A stretch of DNA of 64,000 nt, from contig MKUN01000025.1 of the NCBI GenBank assembly GCA_001897835.1, positions 21,930 through 85,929 of the forward strand. Reading direction: 5' to 3'. The notes below the pieces were generated by a model that was not told the DNA's origin, did not search any database, and saw only the letters and a list, made by a program, of their open reading frames with translations. The number at the start of each line of letters is the position of its first letter. Positions within the stretch are counted from its first letter, which is position 1. Made by a program: the position numbers and the translations under genes. This stretch comes from Bacteroidetes bacterium 46-16. Its GTDB lineage: Bacteria; Bacteroidota; Bacteroidia; Chitinophagales; Chitinophagaceae. Below are positions 52,314 through 62,889 of this stretch, piece after piece.

Positions 52314-55300
52314 CTATCTCATTAAAATAAAATTGCCACCTTTTTCCATGACCTCGCCTTCACAAGTATATTTTACCTGGTAGTAATAAGTACCTATATC
52401 CTGTGCCACCCCCCCGAGCGAACCATCCCAGCCGCTTAAGGAATTGAGGGATTCATAAACGATCTTACCCCAACGGTCGTATATCCTGAAATAAGAAAGC
52501 TGATTGTGCCCTGCCGTGATTGGTCGGAATTTATCATTCTTACCATCACCATTGGGCGTAAAGGCAGACGGAAAGACCATACTACAGCAGGACCGTGCAT
52601 TTATCAGTACACTATCCGTTGCGATACAACCATAAGGTGAAGTGACCTGCAACTTAACATAACCTGTCATATCAATAGCGCCCTGCAATACTGCCGTGCC
52701 ATTGCCATAATCGAAATACTGCTCCGGATACCACCAGTATTTATTTAAAGGATCGTTGGTGGAGGCCGATAAAGTAACTGTATCACCAGGGCAGATATTA
52801 TCCCTGCTCACTGCCATTATCTTCGCCCCGGGATCAGGATGCACGATAACACTATCGGTAGCGGGTTTGGAATCGCAACCGTTATAGTTAGCGATAAGGG
52901 TCACGGTATGTATACCGGGCGTGCTCCACTTTACAAAGTAAGGCCCTTCAACCTTCTGATGCTTTACCGGCAATACATGCCCGCCATCAAAATCCCAAAC
53001 ATATTCTTCAACCGGGCCGATCACATAGTTGGCACTGATATTAACCGTATCGCCGGGGCATGCGGCTGCAGGCGAACTAATGTGTACTTCCGGCGCCAGT
53101 TTCACATTGACGGTATCCATTACCAGGGGGCTCTGGCAACCATGGTTATCAACCATAAGGGATATCACTGATTCGCCAAAACCATTGAACAATACTTTTA
53201 TTGACTGTGTTCCGATGCCATATACAACCTGCGCACCGGCGGGAACGGTCCAGTTGTAATCGCAATCGGCAGTACCATTGCCCTGGTAGGTGAATGTAAG
53301 TGTATCATATTGACAAGCGGTATCGGAAGACGCTATAATTGCCGCATCGGGGGTAAAGTATACCGTATAGCTTATTGCAGCCCTATCACTCTCACAACCG
53401 TTCAGCGACTGACTAACATACCATGTGACCGTACCTAAAACATTTGTTGCCGGCTGGGGTGCCGTAAGCTGGGGTGTACCACCAAGCGGTGCAGTGTACC
53501 ATTGCAGGTTTTGGCCACCTGCTGTCAGCGGCCCGGCATTATCGCCTTCACAATATTTCATATCGGCCACTACCGGCGGCTGAGGTTTGGGATATATCGT
53601 AACCACTATTGGCAGCCTTTCGCTTTCGCAGCCGTTGAGCGTTTGTGTGGCGTACCATGTGAAGGTGCCTGCATTATTTGTATTCGGTACAGGCGCTGTT
53701 GCCGTACCTGTTCCCCCGGTCGCCTGGCTGTACCATAATATGTCAGTGCCCGCAGCCGTAAGTGCTGTAGCCCCGGCTTCAAACTGGCAATACGTATAGG
53801 CAGGTGTAGCGGTGACCGGGGCCGCAGGTTTGGGCTTTACCGTTACCATCAATGCTGCCCGATTGCTCTCGCAATTATTTATTTGCTGGCTCACATAATA
53901 GGTCACCGTGCCGGGCGTATTAATTGGCGGTATTAAAGATGGAACCCCGGTGCCTCCTGTCGGGGCCGTGTACCAAAGGAGGTTTTGCCCTACTGCTGTA
54001 AGCGGTGCAGCAAGCTCGCCCTGGCAATAAGTGATGTCCGTGGTTAAGGGGGGCGGTGGTGCAGGAGGTTCAGCCAATGTTAGCGGGCCAACAACATTTG
54101 AAGTGCAGGCCTGTTTCAGCACATATATATTGGTATATACCCCGGGAACAAGACCTATGATAATGACCTGGCCTGATGCATTGGCAGTCATGGTATATGG
54201 GCCCTGCGGTGCTGCATTATAATCATAATACAATGTATAGCTTTGGTTGGCTAAAAGACCCGATAATGTAATGGTGCCCAGCCCACCGCAAGTTGCGGGA
54301 TCGGTATAAGTAATGCTGCTGATAAGCGGTGCTACCGGGTCAACAAGATCAACAGGGCCAACAACATTAGAAATACAGTTAGCAAGTGTAACTGTAATGT
54401 TACTGTATTGTGCCGCAGCAAGATTGGCAATGACAATATTGCCCGAAGCATTTGCCGTGATACTCAGCGGGCCCTGTGGTGCTGCATTCTTATCATAGTT
54501 GAGTAAATAAGCAGTTGCCGGTGTAAGGCCGGAAAGCGTAATGCTGCCATCGGCACCACCACAGGTAGTGGGGTTGACAAATGTAAGTCCCGATATAACA
54601 GGAGGTGCAGGGTCTGTTAATACATAAGGTCCTGCCATAACATTCGAAGGACAATTCACCTGCAAAACACTTATATCTGTATAAGATCCTGCCAGCAAAG
54701 CATTGATGACAATATTGCCGGAAGCATCGGAAACGGCAGCAAGCGTTTGCAATGCTGCATTAAAATAATAATTGACAGTGTAAGCAGTATTTGGCAGCAA
54801 ACCGTATAAAGTGAGTGAACCCGTGCCACTACAAGTTGCGGGATCAGCGTGCGTAACATTTGTGATAACAGGAGGTACAGGGGCAGTGAGTGTTACCGGA
54901 CCAACTACATTTGAAGTACAGGTGAGCCATGTTACATAAATATTGCTATAGGTCTCCGCAGGCAGATTAGTAAGTGTTAGCTCACCTGCAGCATTGGAAG
55001 TAAGGGTAACGGGCCCTGCAGGGCCTGCACCTGTAGTATAGTACACATTATAAACAGTGCTGGCCAGGAGGCCATGTAATGTTATCGTACCATTGTTAGC
55101 ATTGCAGGTAGTGGGGTCGGTATAAGTAATATTGCTGATAAAGGGCGGGATGGGGCTAACGAGGGTTACCGGTCCAACAACATTAGATGAGCAAGCAAGC
55201 CGCGTTACAGTAATATTACTATAAGTACCTGCAAAAAGATTGGTCATGATAATATTACCGGATGCATTAGCGGTAAGCGATAATGGAGCCTGCGGTATGT

Positions 55301-56537
55301 TATTAATACTGTAATTGACCGTATAAGCCGTATTGGGCAGCAGACCATAGAGTGTTATCGTGCCATCGGTACCGTTACAGGTAGTGGGATCGGTATAAGT
55401 GATATTGCTGATAAAGGGAGCCGGCGGATCAACAAGTGTGATGGGGCCGGCTATCGTATTTGAGTTACAGCTATTGATAACTACATAGATATTGGTATAG
55501 GTACCCGCCGCAAGGCCGGAAATCGTAATGGCATTGGCCACGGCAACTGCGTTAAAAGATTGCGGTACTGCATTCTGCGTATAATATACCGTGTAGGTAT
55601 TACCTGTCACCAATCCGTTTATCGTCAAAGTGCCATCGGTACCGTTGCAGGTAGTAGGATTAACCTGTGTAACCGTGACGGTGGGCGTGGGTGTAATGGT
55701 AACCGTAGCGCTACCCACAATATTTTGCGAACAGGCATTACCGAATGATGCACTAACCAGAGTATAAGTGGTAGTGGCCACCAAGAGGCCGGTATTCAAA
55801 GTAGCGGTGCCCGAACAATTCAAAGTAATGTTCTGGTTAGGGCCATTATTGACGGTATAGGTAACTGTGGCGTTAGGTGTACCGTTAAATGTGATCGTGG
55901 TGCTGCCACTATTACAAAAACTGGTACTGCCACTAATAGTGGCCACAGGCGGTGTACAGCCATTGGTAACCGAACCATTTATATACAGGTTCATTATCTG
56001 CGTAGTACCGCTATTATTGCTGGAATTAAAATAGAACAGCCTGAACTTTAAATAATCGGGGTTACCCACAGTAACACCACCCAGGCAAGGGAAGGTCCAT
56101 GTAGCCGTACTCATGCTGCCACAACCTGCATTATTAGGGTGATCGTCGGTGCCCTTGTCAATCCAGGTAGTACCCCCATCGATACTATAAGCCAAACGAC
56201 AACTTGCCGGGCCAGTACCACTGCGGCGAATACCCACGCTAACACTGGTAACGGTCATGGTATAACCATTTGCAGGCGTAAGGTCAACATTGATAGCGGG
56301 ATCGGAAGTGCTGTAGGAAGTGTATGTGGTGGGCACTGTAAAACCACTAAAGCCTGAGGCACATGGCGTATTGGTGCCGCCACCTATCTTAGCCAGGTTG
56401 GTAGCAGACAGGCCGGTAGCTACATAAGCAGGAGCCCCATTGGTAGCAGAGGTGTACTGGTATATTGCCTGTGCCGTGGCCTGAAAGCCATAACCGCAAC
56501 ATACAGCAATAAGAAAAAGGTGTACAATTTTTTTCAT
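52314..56537 (-). CDS. Giant repeat surface protein with CHU_C (T9SS type B) sorting domain
   Basis: About 1407 residues, started at 56537 just before the signal peptide MKKIVHLFLIAVCCGYGF (cleaved near ATAQ). After an N-terminal domain of about 170 residues come two kinds of tandem modules. Six units of about 90 residues each open near DPTTCNGTDGTITL, with GTYSNITV later and VVGPVTL at the end. Three units of about 75 residues have YCQGE, LLWYTAP, TWYVSQ and NGCESxRA. Two PKD-like regions (YVWDFDGGHVLPV) follow, and the last 90 residues are CHU_C (FPSAFTPNGDGKNDKF, YDRWGKIVYES, ending GGNFILMR). This is an exported adhesin- or filament-like protein. The near-identical DNA repeats are prone to recombination. 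Ligand unknown. Confidence 0.85.
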   Translation of the reverse strand: MKKIVHLFLIAVCCGYGFQATAQAIYQYTSATNGAPAYVATGLSATNLAKIGGGTNTPCASGFSGFTVPTTYTSYSTSDPAINVDLTPANGYTMTVTSVSVGIRRSGTGPASCRLAYSIDGGTTWIDKGTDDHPNNAGCGSMSTATWTFPCLGGVTVGNPDYLKFRLFYFNSSNNSGTTQIMNLYINGSVTNGCTPPVATISGSTSFCNSGSTTITFNGTPNATVTYTVNNGPNQNITLNCSGTATLNTGLLVATTTYTLVSASFGNACSQNIVGSATVTITPTPTVTVTQVNPTTCNGTDGTLTINGLVTGNTYTVYYTQNAVPQSFNAVAVANAITISGLAAGTYTNIYVVINSCNSNTIAGPITLVDPPAPFISNITYTDPTTCNGTDGTITLYGLLPNTAYTVNYSINNIPQAPLSLTANASGNIIMTNLFAGTYSNITVTRLACSSNVVGPVTLVSPIPPFISNITYTDPTTCNANNGTITLHGLLASTVYNVYYTTGAGPAGPVTLTSNAAGELTLTNLPAETYSNIYVTWLTCTSNVVGPVTLTAPVPPVITNVTHADPATCSGTGSLTLYGLLPNTAYTVNYYFNAALQTLAAVSDASGNIVINALLAGSYTDISVLQVNCPSNVMAGPYVLTDPAPPVISGLTFVNPTTCGGADGSITLSGLTPATAYLLNYDKNAAPQGPLSITANASGNIVIANLAAAQYSNITVTLANCISNVVGPVDLVDPVAPLISSITYTDPATCGGLGTITLSGLLANQSYTLYYDYNAAPQGPYTMTANASGQVIIIGLVPGVYTNIYVLKQACTSNVVGPLTLAEPPAPPPPLTTDITYCQGELAAPLTAVGQNLLWYTAPTGGTGVPSLIPPINTPGTVTYYVSQQINNCESNRAALMVTVKPKPAAPVTATPAYTYCQFEAGATALTAAGTDILWYSQATGGTGTATAPVPNTNNAGTFTWYATQTLNGCESERLPIVVTIYPKPQPPVVADMKYCEGDNAGPLTAGGQNLQWYTAPLGGTPQLTAPQPATNVLGTVTWYVSQSLNGCESDRAAISYTVYFTPDAAIIASSDTACQYDTLTFTYQGNGTADCDYNWTVPAGAQVVYGIGTQSIKVLFNGFGESVISLMVDNHGCQSPLVMDTVNVKLAPEVHISSPAAACPGDTVNISANYVIGPVEEYVWDFDGGHVLPVKHQKVEGPYFVKWSTPGIHTVTLIANYNGCDSKPATDSVIVHPDPGAKIMAVSRDNICPGDTVTLSASTNDPLNKYWWYPEQYFDYGNGTAVLQGAIDMTGYVKLQVTSPYGCIATDSVLINARSCCSMVFPSAFTPNGDGKNDKFRPITAGHNQLSYFRIYDRWGKIVYESLNSLSGWDGSLGGVAQDIGTYYYQVKYTCEGEVMEKGGNFILMR

Positions 56538-56571
56538 GATCAACATTTTGTTTTATAAGTATTCCAGGTAT

Positions 56572-59340
56572 CTATCTAACAAGTGTTACATCGCCATTTC
56601 GTTTTATGATGGCCCCATCCCTGCACTCAACTGATAAATAATAATAATATACCCCTACATCCGAATCCTGCCCTTTGTATTTACCATCCCAGCTTTGGTT
56701 ATAATAATCGCTGCTGAAGACCAACTGGCCAAAACGATTGTAGATGTACATGTACTGCAACCTGTGGTTCGGCCCGTCGAGAACGTGGAATTTATCATTA
56801 TGCCCATCGCCGTTAGGTGTAAATGCAGTCGGTACAAAAAGATTATCGTCGCAACATTTCTGCACGACCACTTTTATCGCACTTTTAGGACTTTCGCATT
56901 TATCAACCAGTTGCGAAACGTAATAGAGGAATACACCTTCCGCATCAGTATTAGGAACGGGGGGCACTATGGTGCCTTTAGCCGTGGTATCGGGATACCA
57001 CAGGGGTAATTGCTCCGCAACAAATAATTCCTCTGCCTGCTCTGTGCGGCAATATGTTTGGGGCGAAAGGTCTGTAACATCCGGCGCAGCCGGGATGGGC
57101 TTAACGGCAACAATTACCGAGTCGAGCACCGGTATGCAGCCGGGATAAGTAACGGAAAGAATATACAAACCCTCATTCTCAGCAGTCGCATTACTTATCA
57201 GCGGACCAGGGATAGCGGATGCGAACGCAGATGGTCCTGTCCACTGGTAAATATAATTCTGCGAGCCAGGCGCAACTGAAGGATGAAATGAGAACGACTC
57301 ACCTGTACATATAGCGGTATCGGGCCCGGCATCCAGTATTACCGGCGACATCATGCCGATATATAGCTGGTCGGAGACGGGAGCACAATTATTACCTGAT
57401 ACCATGACCGTGTACCAACCTGTGTCGGCTATGGTTATGTTTTGTATCGTAACATGGGCACTATCAGAACTAAAACCATTGGGGCCCGACCATTGATACA
57501 TATAGCCGGTATCAACGGGTGTAGCAGTAGCATCCAGGTTCACTGTAACCCCGGTACATATAAATTGATCAGGGCCTGCATCAACGTTTATCGGCGGGAT
57601 CATATGAAGTGTAAGGCTATCGCTTACCTGCGGGCAGCCGGGTATATTTACGCTGACCGTATAGATACCTGTATCCGCAGCTATAAAGTTCTGTATCAAG
57701 GGATCAGCAATATTCGCAGCATAAGAAGCCGGGCCATGCCAGTTGTAAACATATGATGCAGACGGTGGCGTGACGTTCGTATGCAATTGCACAGAAGCTC
57801 CTTCGCATAATGTAGTATCGGGGCCAGCAGTTACAGTGGGCAAAGGATTGATACTGATGGTTACGGAATCGGTTACCGGGGGGCAACCCACACCAGCCCA
57901 AGTGCCGGTAAGCGTATATGTAGTATTGCCAAGCGGTGTGGCAACAGGGTCTTTTACCGAAGCATTATCGAGACCGGTAGCAGGCAACCAGCTATAAGAA
58001 AGCGAATCACTTGCCTGAGCCTGTAAGTGTATGCTACCACCAACGCAAATAGCCGTATCAGGAGTAAGGATATGCAATGCCGGGGCATCTAATATTTTAA
58101 GATAAGCGCTGTCGATGATATCGATACCATTACAGCTATATGGTGATATAAGCAAGAGTTTAAGTATGGTAGTACCGGCAGGTATGGTTGGCAAACCGTT
58201 TATGGCAAGCTCAACCACAGAATCATTGGCCGGAATGACAACGCTGTCTGCAATATTTGCATAATCGGTACCATTCACTGCAGAGCCATCAATAAGAAAC
58301 TTAAGTGTTTGCGGGGTATTCCTTTTCTGTGACCTTGTAAACGTAAAGTGCCCCGGATCGCAGCCTTTCACGATAAATGTATCGGGAACATTTGCTCCCG
58401 TGGCTGTGATGTGGAAATCACCTGTTTTCAGGCTCCCTGCCTCTATAAACACTCCGGAATCGTATAAATAATTACCAGCATCGGCTATGGTCATGATAAG
58501 ATGATATGTGCTGCATGGAGTAACCGCATGTGCCGCAGAAAGCACCTTGGTAAAGCCGTAATAGGTAACGGTAGTACCTGCAGCGTTATCAATATAATAT
58601 GCAGGGAACGGTGAACCCGGCCCCATAGCATAGCAGTTGGCAATGTTGCCCTGTATGCCCGCAACACCGCTATTGACACTATTCACCGCCACCGGAATAT
58701 TCGTCCCCGGCACAAGGGCCATATTTTGTGTACCGACAATGTTGGGGCCTGATATGAAGAAACCAAAAGCATCGTTATAGATACCGCAGGCAGACTTCCA
58801 ATATTCCTCCGAACCGAAAACGTAATTGAAACTTATCGAATCGCCCTTAGGCACTATATCGAATTCGAGGTGGCAGGCATCATGTGTTGTAGCATTGGCA
58901 AGGCCATTAAGCAACACATCCCCTGCCGCACCATTATTAACGCTGGCATTGGCATTATTGCCTGCCGTGACCTGGGGACCGTTGCACCCGTAGTTATTGC
59001 CAATAGTACCCGCCCTTCCGGTAGTCAGTATGATGCCACTATCGAGCCCCAGGTTACTGCTTGTCACCGTAAATATGCCATTAGCGATGGCAGGGCATGT
59101 AAGCGAAGCATTAGAAACCGTAATGCCCTGCCCTGCTAATTTTTGGGCCAGTACCGTTGCCGTTTGTGCCGACACTACATTTATTTGCGCATAGGAAACA
59201 TGGGCAGAAAACATTGCAAACAGCAGTGTAAACAGTACAGAAACATAAGTATGATAAGGCTTTGCAAACACAAAAGCCTCCGCAAGGGATACCTGAATCT
59301 TTCGTTTAATTATGAAAAACATACGCATAGTGAAATTCAA
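56572..59340 (-). CDS. Choice-of-anchor L surface protein with CHU_C sorting domain
   Basis: A protein of 922 residues or slightly fewer. Two further ATGs within the first seven codons are equally possible starts; the signal sequence is unusually long, with the hydrophobic stretch VSVLFTLLFAMFSAHVSYAQ ending near residue 51. Residues about 55-310 are a choice-of-anchor L domain (TATVLAQKLAGQGITVSNAS, then GIILTTGRAGTIG, SFNYVFGSEEYW). Calx/Ig-like modules follow, including three units of about 85 residues opening with DAGPD-TxICTG (residues about 500-760). The last 90 residues are CHU_C (VPTAFTPNGDGHNDKF, YNRFGQLVFSS, ending GDVTLVR). It lies 35 bases before the next CHU_C gene on the same strand. 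Surface adhesin role inferred. Confidence 0.85.
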   Translation of the reverse strand: MNFTMRMFFIIKRKIQVSLAEAFVFAKPYHTYVSVLFTLLFAMFSAHVSYAQINVVSAQTATVLAQKLAGQGITVSNASLTCPAIANGIFTVTSSNLGLDSGIILTTGRAGTIGNNYGCNGPQVTAGNNANASVNNGAAGDVLLNGLANATTHDACHLEFDIVPKGDSISFNYVFGSEEYWKSACGIYNDAFGFFISGPNIVGTQNMALVPGTNIPVAVNSVNSGVAGIQGNIANCYAMGPGSPFPAYYIDNAAGTTVTYYGFTKVLSAAHAVTPCSTYHLIMTIADAGNYLYDSGVFIEAGSLKTGDFHITATGANVPDTFIVKGCDPGHFTFTRSQKRNTPQTLKFLIDGSAVNGTDYANIADSVVIPANDSVVELAINGLPTIPAGTTILKLLLISPYSCNGIDIIDSAYLKILDAPALHILTPDTAICVGGSIHLQAQASDSLSYSWLPATGLDNASVKDPVATPLGNTTYTLTGTWAGVGCPPVTDSVTISINPLPTVTAGPDTTLCEGASVQLHTNVTPPSASYVYNWHGPASYAANIADPLIQNFIAADTGIYTVSVNIPGCPQVSDSLTLHMIPPINVDAGPDQFICTGVTVNLDATATPVDTGYMYQWSGPNGFSSDSAHVTIQNITIADTGWYTVMVSGNNCAPVSDQLYIGMMSPVILDAGPDTAICTGESFSFHPSVAPGSQNYIYQWTGPSAFASAIPGPLISNATAENEGLYILSVTYPGCIPVLDSVIVAVKPIPAAPDVTDLSPQTYCRTEQAEELFVAEQLPLWYPDTTAKGTIVPPVPNTDAEGVFLYYVSQLVDKCESPKSAIKVVVQKCCDDNLFVPTAFTPNGDGHNDKFHVLDGPNHRLQYMYIYNRFGQLVFSSDYYNQSWDGKYKGQDSDVGVYYYYLSVECRDGAIIKRNGDVTLVR

Positions 59341-59555
59341 ACAGGCGAAATTAGCCCCGTGATGTTACGCAGAGGTTATTGTCACTATAAAAACGAGCAC
59401 GAATCCCTTATCAAATTGTAAACAGAAAAGAACCAAAGCCAGGCAGGTAAGACAATGTAATCTTTAGGTTAAAAATGAAAAGGCAAATTGAAAGAGGAAT
59501 GTCATTATTTAAACACTATAAGCAAATAAAAATGACCGTATGAATAACCAACTGC

Positions 59556-61745
59556 CTATTGCCAGGAACGGAGCAGGGTGATGTTCCCTTTCCGGGATAC
59601 AGACTTCCCGTTCGCAAAGTTCACAATAAGATAATAGGCATACACAGCTTGTGCTGCCGGGACACCTTTGTAGTTACCATCCCAGCCCTTCTTATCGCCG
59701 GTAGCATAATCATAGACCTGGTTGCCCCAGCGGTTGAAGATGATAAACTTCTCAACAGTAAAGGGCTTAGTAGACACAGGAAATATGTAATCATTAAGAC
59801 CATCGCCATTGGGCGTAAATGCATTGGGCATTAAAGAATACGGATCTTCACTGACACGAACCGTAATAGCGGCGGTATCCTTACAGCCTGCAGCCTGCGA
59901 CTGCGCTATGACGGTATATTTACGCGTTTCATCGGCTACCAACTGCTGTGCATATACATGCTGCCGGGGAAAAATGTATTGGGGATACCAAAGCAGGACA
60001 TCATAAGGGAAGTTGCCGGATGTTATCAATGTAAATACATCATCTGTCAGTACAAGGGTATCGGGTGATGCACTAAGTGTCAATACAAAGTCTTCAACTG
60101 TAACCGTTGCCGCAGCAGTATCGGTGCAGCCATTAAGGCTTGTGCCAACAATATAATACGTGGTAGTAGAACCGGGAGTGACCGTAAGGGAATCGGGTGC
60201 TGTGAAGCCCAACCAGGTAAGTTGCGGCGCCCCTGAAGCTTTTAATTTCACACTGTTACGCGGGCAAATAGCTGTATCTGCCGGTGTGATCGTTACCGTA
60301 TCTGCCGGTAAAATAATTACGGCCAGATTCCTGTACACACTATCGCAGCCATGCACGCTGAATAGGGTATCGCTCGTAATTGTGGTGGTGTCATAAACAT
60401 GATCGTTGATGACAAGGCCCCGACAACCAGTGACCGTATCGCTGATGTTTGCAGCCTGAACCGGGTAAACTATTATATATATACTTTGGAAGACACTATC
60501 GCAGCCAGCGACGGTCTGTAAGGTATCACCTATAAAGGTAGTTGTGGTATAATCGACACTGTTATAGGTAACATGACCACAGCCAGTGAGGGTATCGCTC
60601 ACCATAACAGGATTTGCTCCGCCTATGACAATATGTACCGTGTTATAGATACTATCGCAGCCCTGATAACTATGCAGGGTATCGTGGATGTCGGTAGTGG
60701 AGCTGTATGGATTGCCCATATAAATAACCGTACTGCAAGAGGTTATAGTACTATCGTGACTGGCCGGGAAAGTTACATTAAGGTGCAGTGTGATAATGCT
60801 GTCGCAGCCTGCTACCGTAGCAAGCGTGTCTTTATAGAGCCCAGCAACAGTGAGGTTTTGATCGTTGAAAAAATAGCTGTGGCCATTAGTAACACAGTCA
60901 TAAATATCTGTATTGACCGTACCGTTGACCGGTGCAAGCATAGCGTTTATCCAGGTAGCATTGGCAGGTGTGTTCGGCAACCCGGGGGTTTCTTCGGCAG
61001 GTGCGCTGCCCGCGACCCAGCTTGCCACATTATTATACTGATCATCGGCAAGGTAGTATACTTTAGCAGAGCCGGATGTAGCCAGGAATATATCGGCGGC
61101 GGCGAAGTTGGTAAGATTGCCATAACCGAATGAATGGTATGCCTGTGATAGATCGGAAGGGCTTGTGACGATAAAGGCATCGCCATTGTTGTTGAGACTT
61201 AGCGTACTCCAATCGCCCCCATTAATAAAGCCTGTTGCGGGGTAAACATAGTTAACCATTGAAGGAGACACAGGTGATGAGGTATGACGTTCGAAATATG
61301 CAGAGGAAGCGGGCAAAATATAAACATGGTCGTGATCGCTATCTGTGGGATCATCGGGCTGCGTAATGGCGGGATTGGGATCGCCGTCATTGTATATCAG
61401 TATTATGGAGCCATATGGCACACAAGACCAATTGGCATCAGATGCAAAACGGGAACAACCTGTGGCTATCCCCTGCCCCGAGCCTGCACCCAGCCAGCCA
61501 TTATTATCATCTATTATCCAGCCCCTGAGGTCGGCACAGCTATCACTGCATGTACGCGTACCAACTACTACCAATTCCACATATTCTTTACTGCCGCTCG
61601 CGCCTTGTGATACCTCGTTGATCCTAAGCTGCGCATAGAGGGCGGCAGGTAAGAAAAGAGCAAAGGCAAGCAGGCTGAACCGTATGGCAAATGCCCATTT
61701 TTGCAGATATTTTTTGCCTGTTGTTCTGTGAAAAGAGTTCGTCAT
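59556..61745 (-). CDS. Lamin-tail-domain surface protein with CHU_C sorting domain
   Basis: A 729-residue exported protein, start at 61745 (MTNSFHRTTG), with signal segment FSLLAFALFLPAALYAQ. It opens directly with a lamin-tail domain (LRINEVSQGASGSKEYVELV), as found on bacterial surface and nuclease-like proteins. The middle holds four repeats of about 50 residues with a common pattern: T-GC, then VxYN or INDHVY, then DTLxxxxGCDSxxxxxxxxV. Each has a conserved cysteine pair. The C-terminus is a CHU_C domain (MPNAFTPNGDGLNDYI, FNRWGNQVYDY, AVYAYYLIV), ending GNITLLRSWQ with three extra residues after the usual R. First of the three-gene surface-protein run. Confidence 0.85.
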   Translation of the reverse strand: MTNSFHRTTGKKYLQKWAFAIRFSLLAFALFLPAALYAQLRINEVSQGASGSKEYVELVVVGTRTCSDSCADLRGWIIDDNNGWLGAGSGQGIATGCSRFASDANWSCVPYGSIILIYNDGDPNPAITQPDDPTDSDHDHVYILPASSAYFERHTSSPVSPSMVNYVYPATGFINGGDWSTLSLNNNGDAFIVTSPSDLSQAYHSFGYGNLTNFAAADIFLATSGSAKVYYLADDQYNNVASWVAGSAPAEETPGLPNTPANATWINAMLAPVNGTVNTDIYDCVTNGHSYFFNDQNLTVAGLYKDTLATVAGCDSIITLHLNVTFPASHDSTITSCSTVIYMGNPYSSTTDIHDTLHSYQGCDSIYNTVHIVIGGANPVMVSDTLTGCGHVTYNSVDYTTTTFIGDTLQTVAGCDSVFQSIYIIVYPVQAANISDTVTGCRGLVINDHVYDTTTITSDTLFSVHGCDSVYRNLAVIILPADTVTITPADTAICPRNSVKLKASGAPQLTWLGFTAPDSLTVTPGSTTTYYIVGTSLNGCTDTAAATVTVEDFVLTLSASPDTLVLTDDVFTLITSGNFPYDVLLWYPQYIFPRQHVYAQQLVADETRKYTVIAQSQAAGCKDTAAITVRVSEDPYSLMPNAFTPNGDGLNDYIFPVSTKPFTVEKFIIFNRWGNQVYDYATGDKKGWDGNYKGVPAAQAVYAYYLIVNFANGKSVSRKGNITLLRSWQ

Positions 61746-61929
61746 AATATGCATTATAATACGCGTATGCTTTTAGAACGCGAAACTATATATGCTATAT
61801 TACCTGAACCTTAAACCCATTTTACCTATATAACCGACAGTTGAAAAAGGTGTTATCAAAATATTATTTTAAAAGACAACCGGCAGGAATATAAAAGCCG
61901 GTATGATACGAGCTAGCATAAAGAAAATA

Positions 61930-61958
61930 CAAAAGGCCTCTTTAGGAAGCCTTTTGTA
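61930..61958 (-). terminator. Terminator of dapA
   Basis: A hairpin CAAAAGGC..TC / GA..GCCTTTTG with a TTTAG-type loop, 25 bases after the dapA stop at 61983, at the end of the accA-dapA unit. Confidence 0.75.
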
Positions 61959-61982
61959 TTAATTCGTGATCACAATATTTTA

Positions 61983-62858
61983 TTAACTATTGAGAAATGC
62001 TTTGATCTTCTGCTTTAAGGCACTGCTTGCAGGCACCATAGGCATACGCAATACATTCTCGCATATACCCATCTCGGCCAGTACACATTTAACACCGGCA
62101 GGATTACCTTCCGCAAAAAGCAAGTCGATGCCGGTAAGGAGCTTATAATGTACCTTGCGGGCTTTATCAAGTTTGCCCACTATAGAGAGATTGATCAATT
62201 CGGTGAACTCACGGGTGAAACAATTAGCAGCTACGGAGATAACGCCATCCATGCCAATGGCCACATGTGCCATTGCAAGGTTGTCATCGCCTGACAGGAC
62301 TATAAAATCATCTGGTTTGTGCTGTAATATCTCCATGCACTGCACCATATTGCCGCTTGCTTCTTTGATACCTATTATATTCTCAAAGTCGTTAGCCAGC
62401 TTTAACACTGTAGCAGGCAGCATGTTGCAACCTGTACGGCCGGGCACATTGTATAGTATCACCGGCTTATCAGTATTATCGGCCACTGCCTTAAAGTGTT
62501 TATACAGACCATCCTGTGAAGGCTTATTGTAATAAGGCGTAACGCTCAGAATGCCATCGACGTTTTGGAGGTCGAATGACTTCATTTGTTTCAGTAATTC
62601 AGTTGTATTATTGCCGCCGATACCGCAAACCACGGGCATCCTACCGGCACATTTTTCGACAACAAAAGCGAGTATATCCCGTTTCTCTTCATTACTTAAT
62701 GTCGGTGTTTCTGCAGTGGTGCCTAAAGCGACCAGGAAATCAACATGATTAGTGATAACATGATCGATAAGCCTCTCCAGCGCTTTATAATCGACCTGCT
62801 CATTCTTTTGAAAAGGAGTAACTAATGCTACCCCCGTACCACGGAATTGGCTTTGCAT
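61983..62858 (-). CDS. dapA: 4-hydroxy-tetrahydrodipicolinate synthase
   Basis: A 291-residue TIM-barrel aldolase that condenses pyruvate with aspartate semialdehyde, the first step of the lysine/diaminopimelate branch used for cell wall and protein. The Schiff-base lysine is Lys165 in IIGIKEASGN. The proton-relay tyrosine Tyr136 is in ILYNVPGRTGCN, and GTTAETPTLSNEE carries the threonines of the catalytic triad. The start at 62858 gives MQSQFRGTGVALVTPF, the normal N-terminus. It follows accA by 31 bases and is likely co-transcribed. Confidence 0.96.
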   Translation of the reverse strand: MQSQFRGTGVALVTPFQKNEQVDYKALERLIDHVITNHVDFLVALGTTAETPTLSNEEKRDILAFVVEKCAGRMPVVCGIGGNNTTELLKQMKSFDLQNVDGILSVTPYYNKPSQDGLYKHFKAVADNTDKPVILYNVPGRTGCNMLPATVLKLANDFENIIGIKEASGNMVQCMEILQHKPDDFIVLSGDDNLAMAHVAIGMDGVISVAANCFTREFTELINLSIVGKLDKARKVHYKLLTGIDLLFAEGNPAGVKCVLAEMGICENVLRMPMVPASSALKQKIKAFLNS

Positions 62859-62889
62859 CTTCTTTATGTTTTTTTAAACTGTATTTAAA

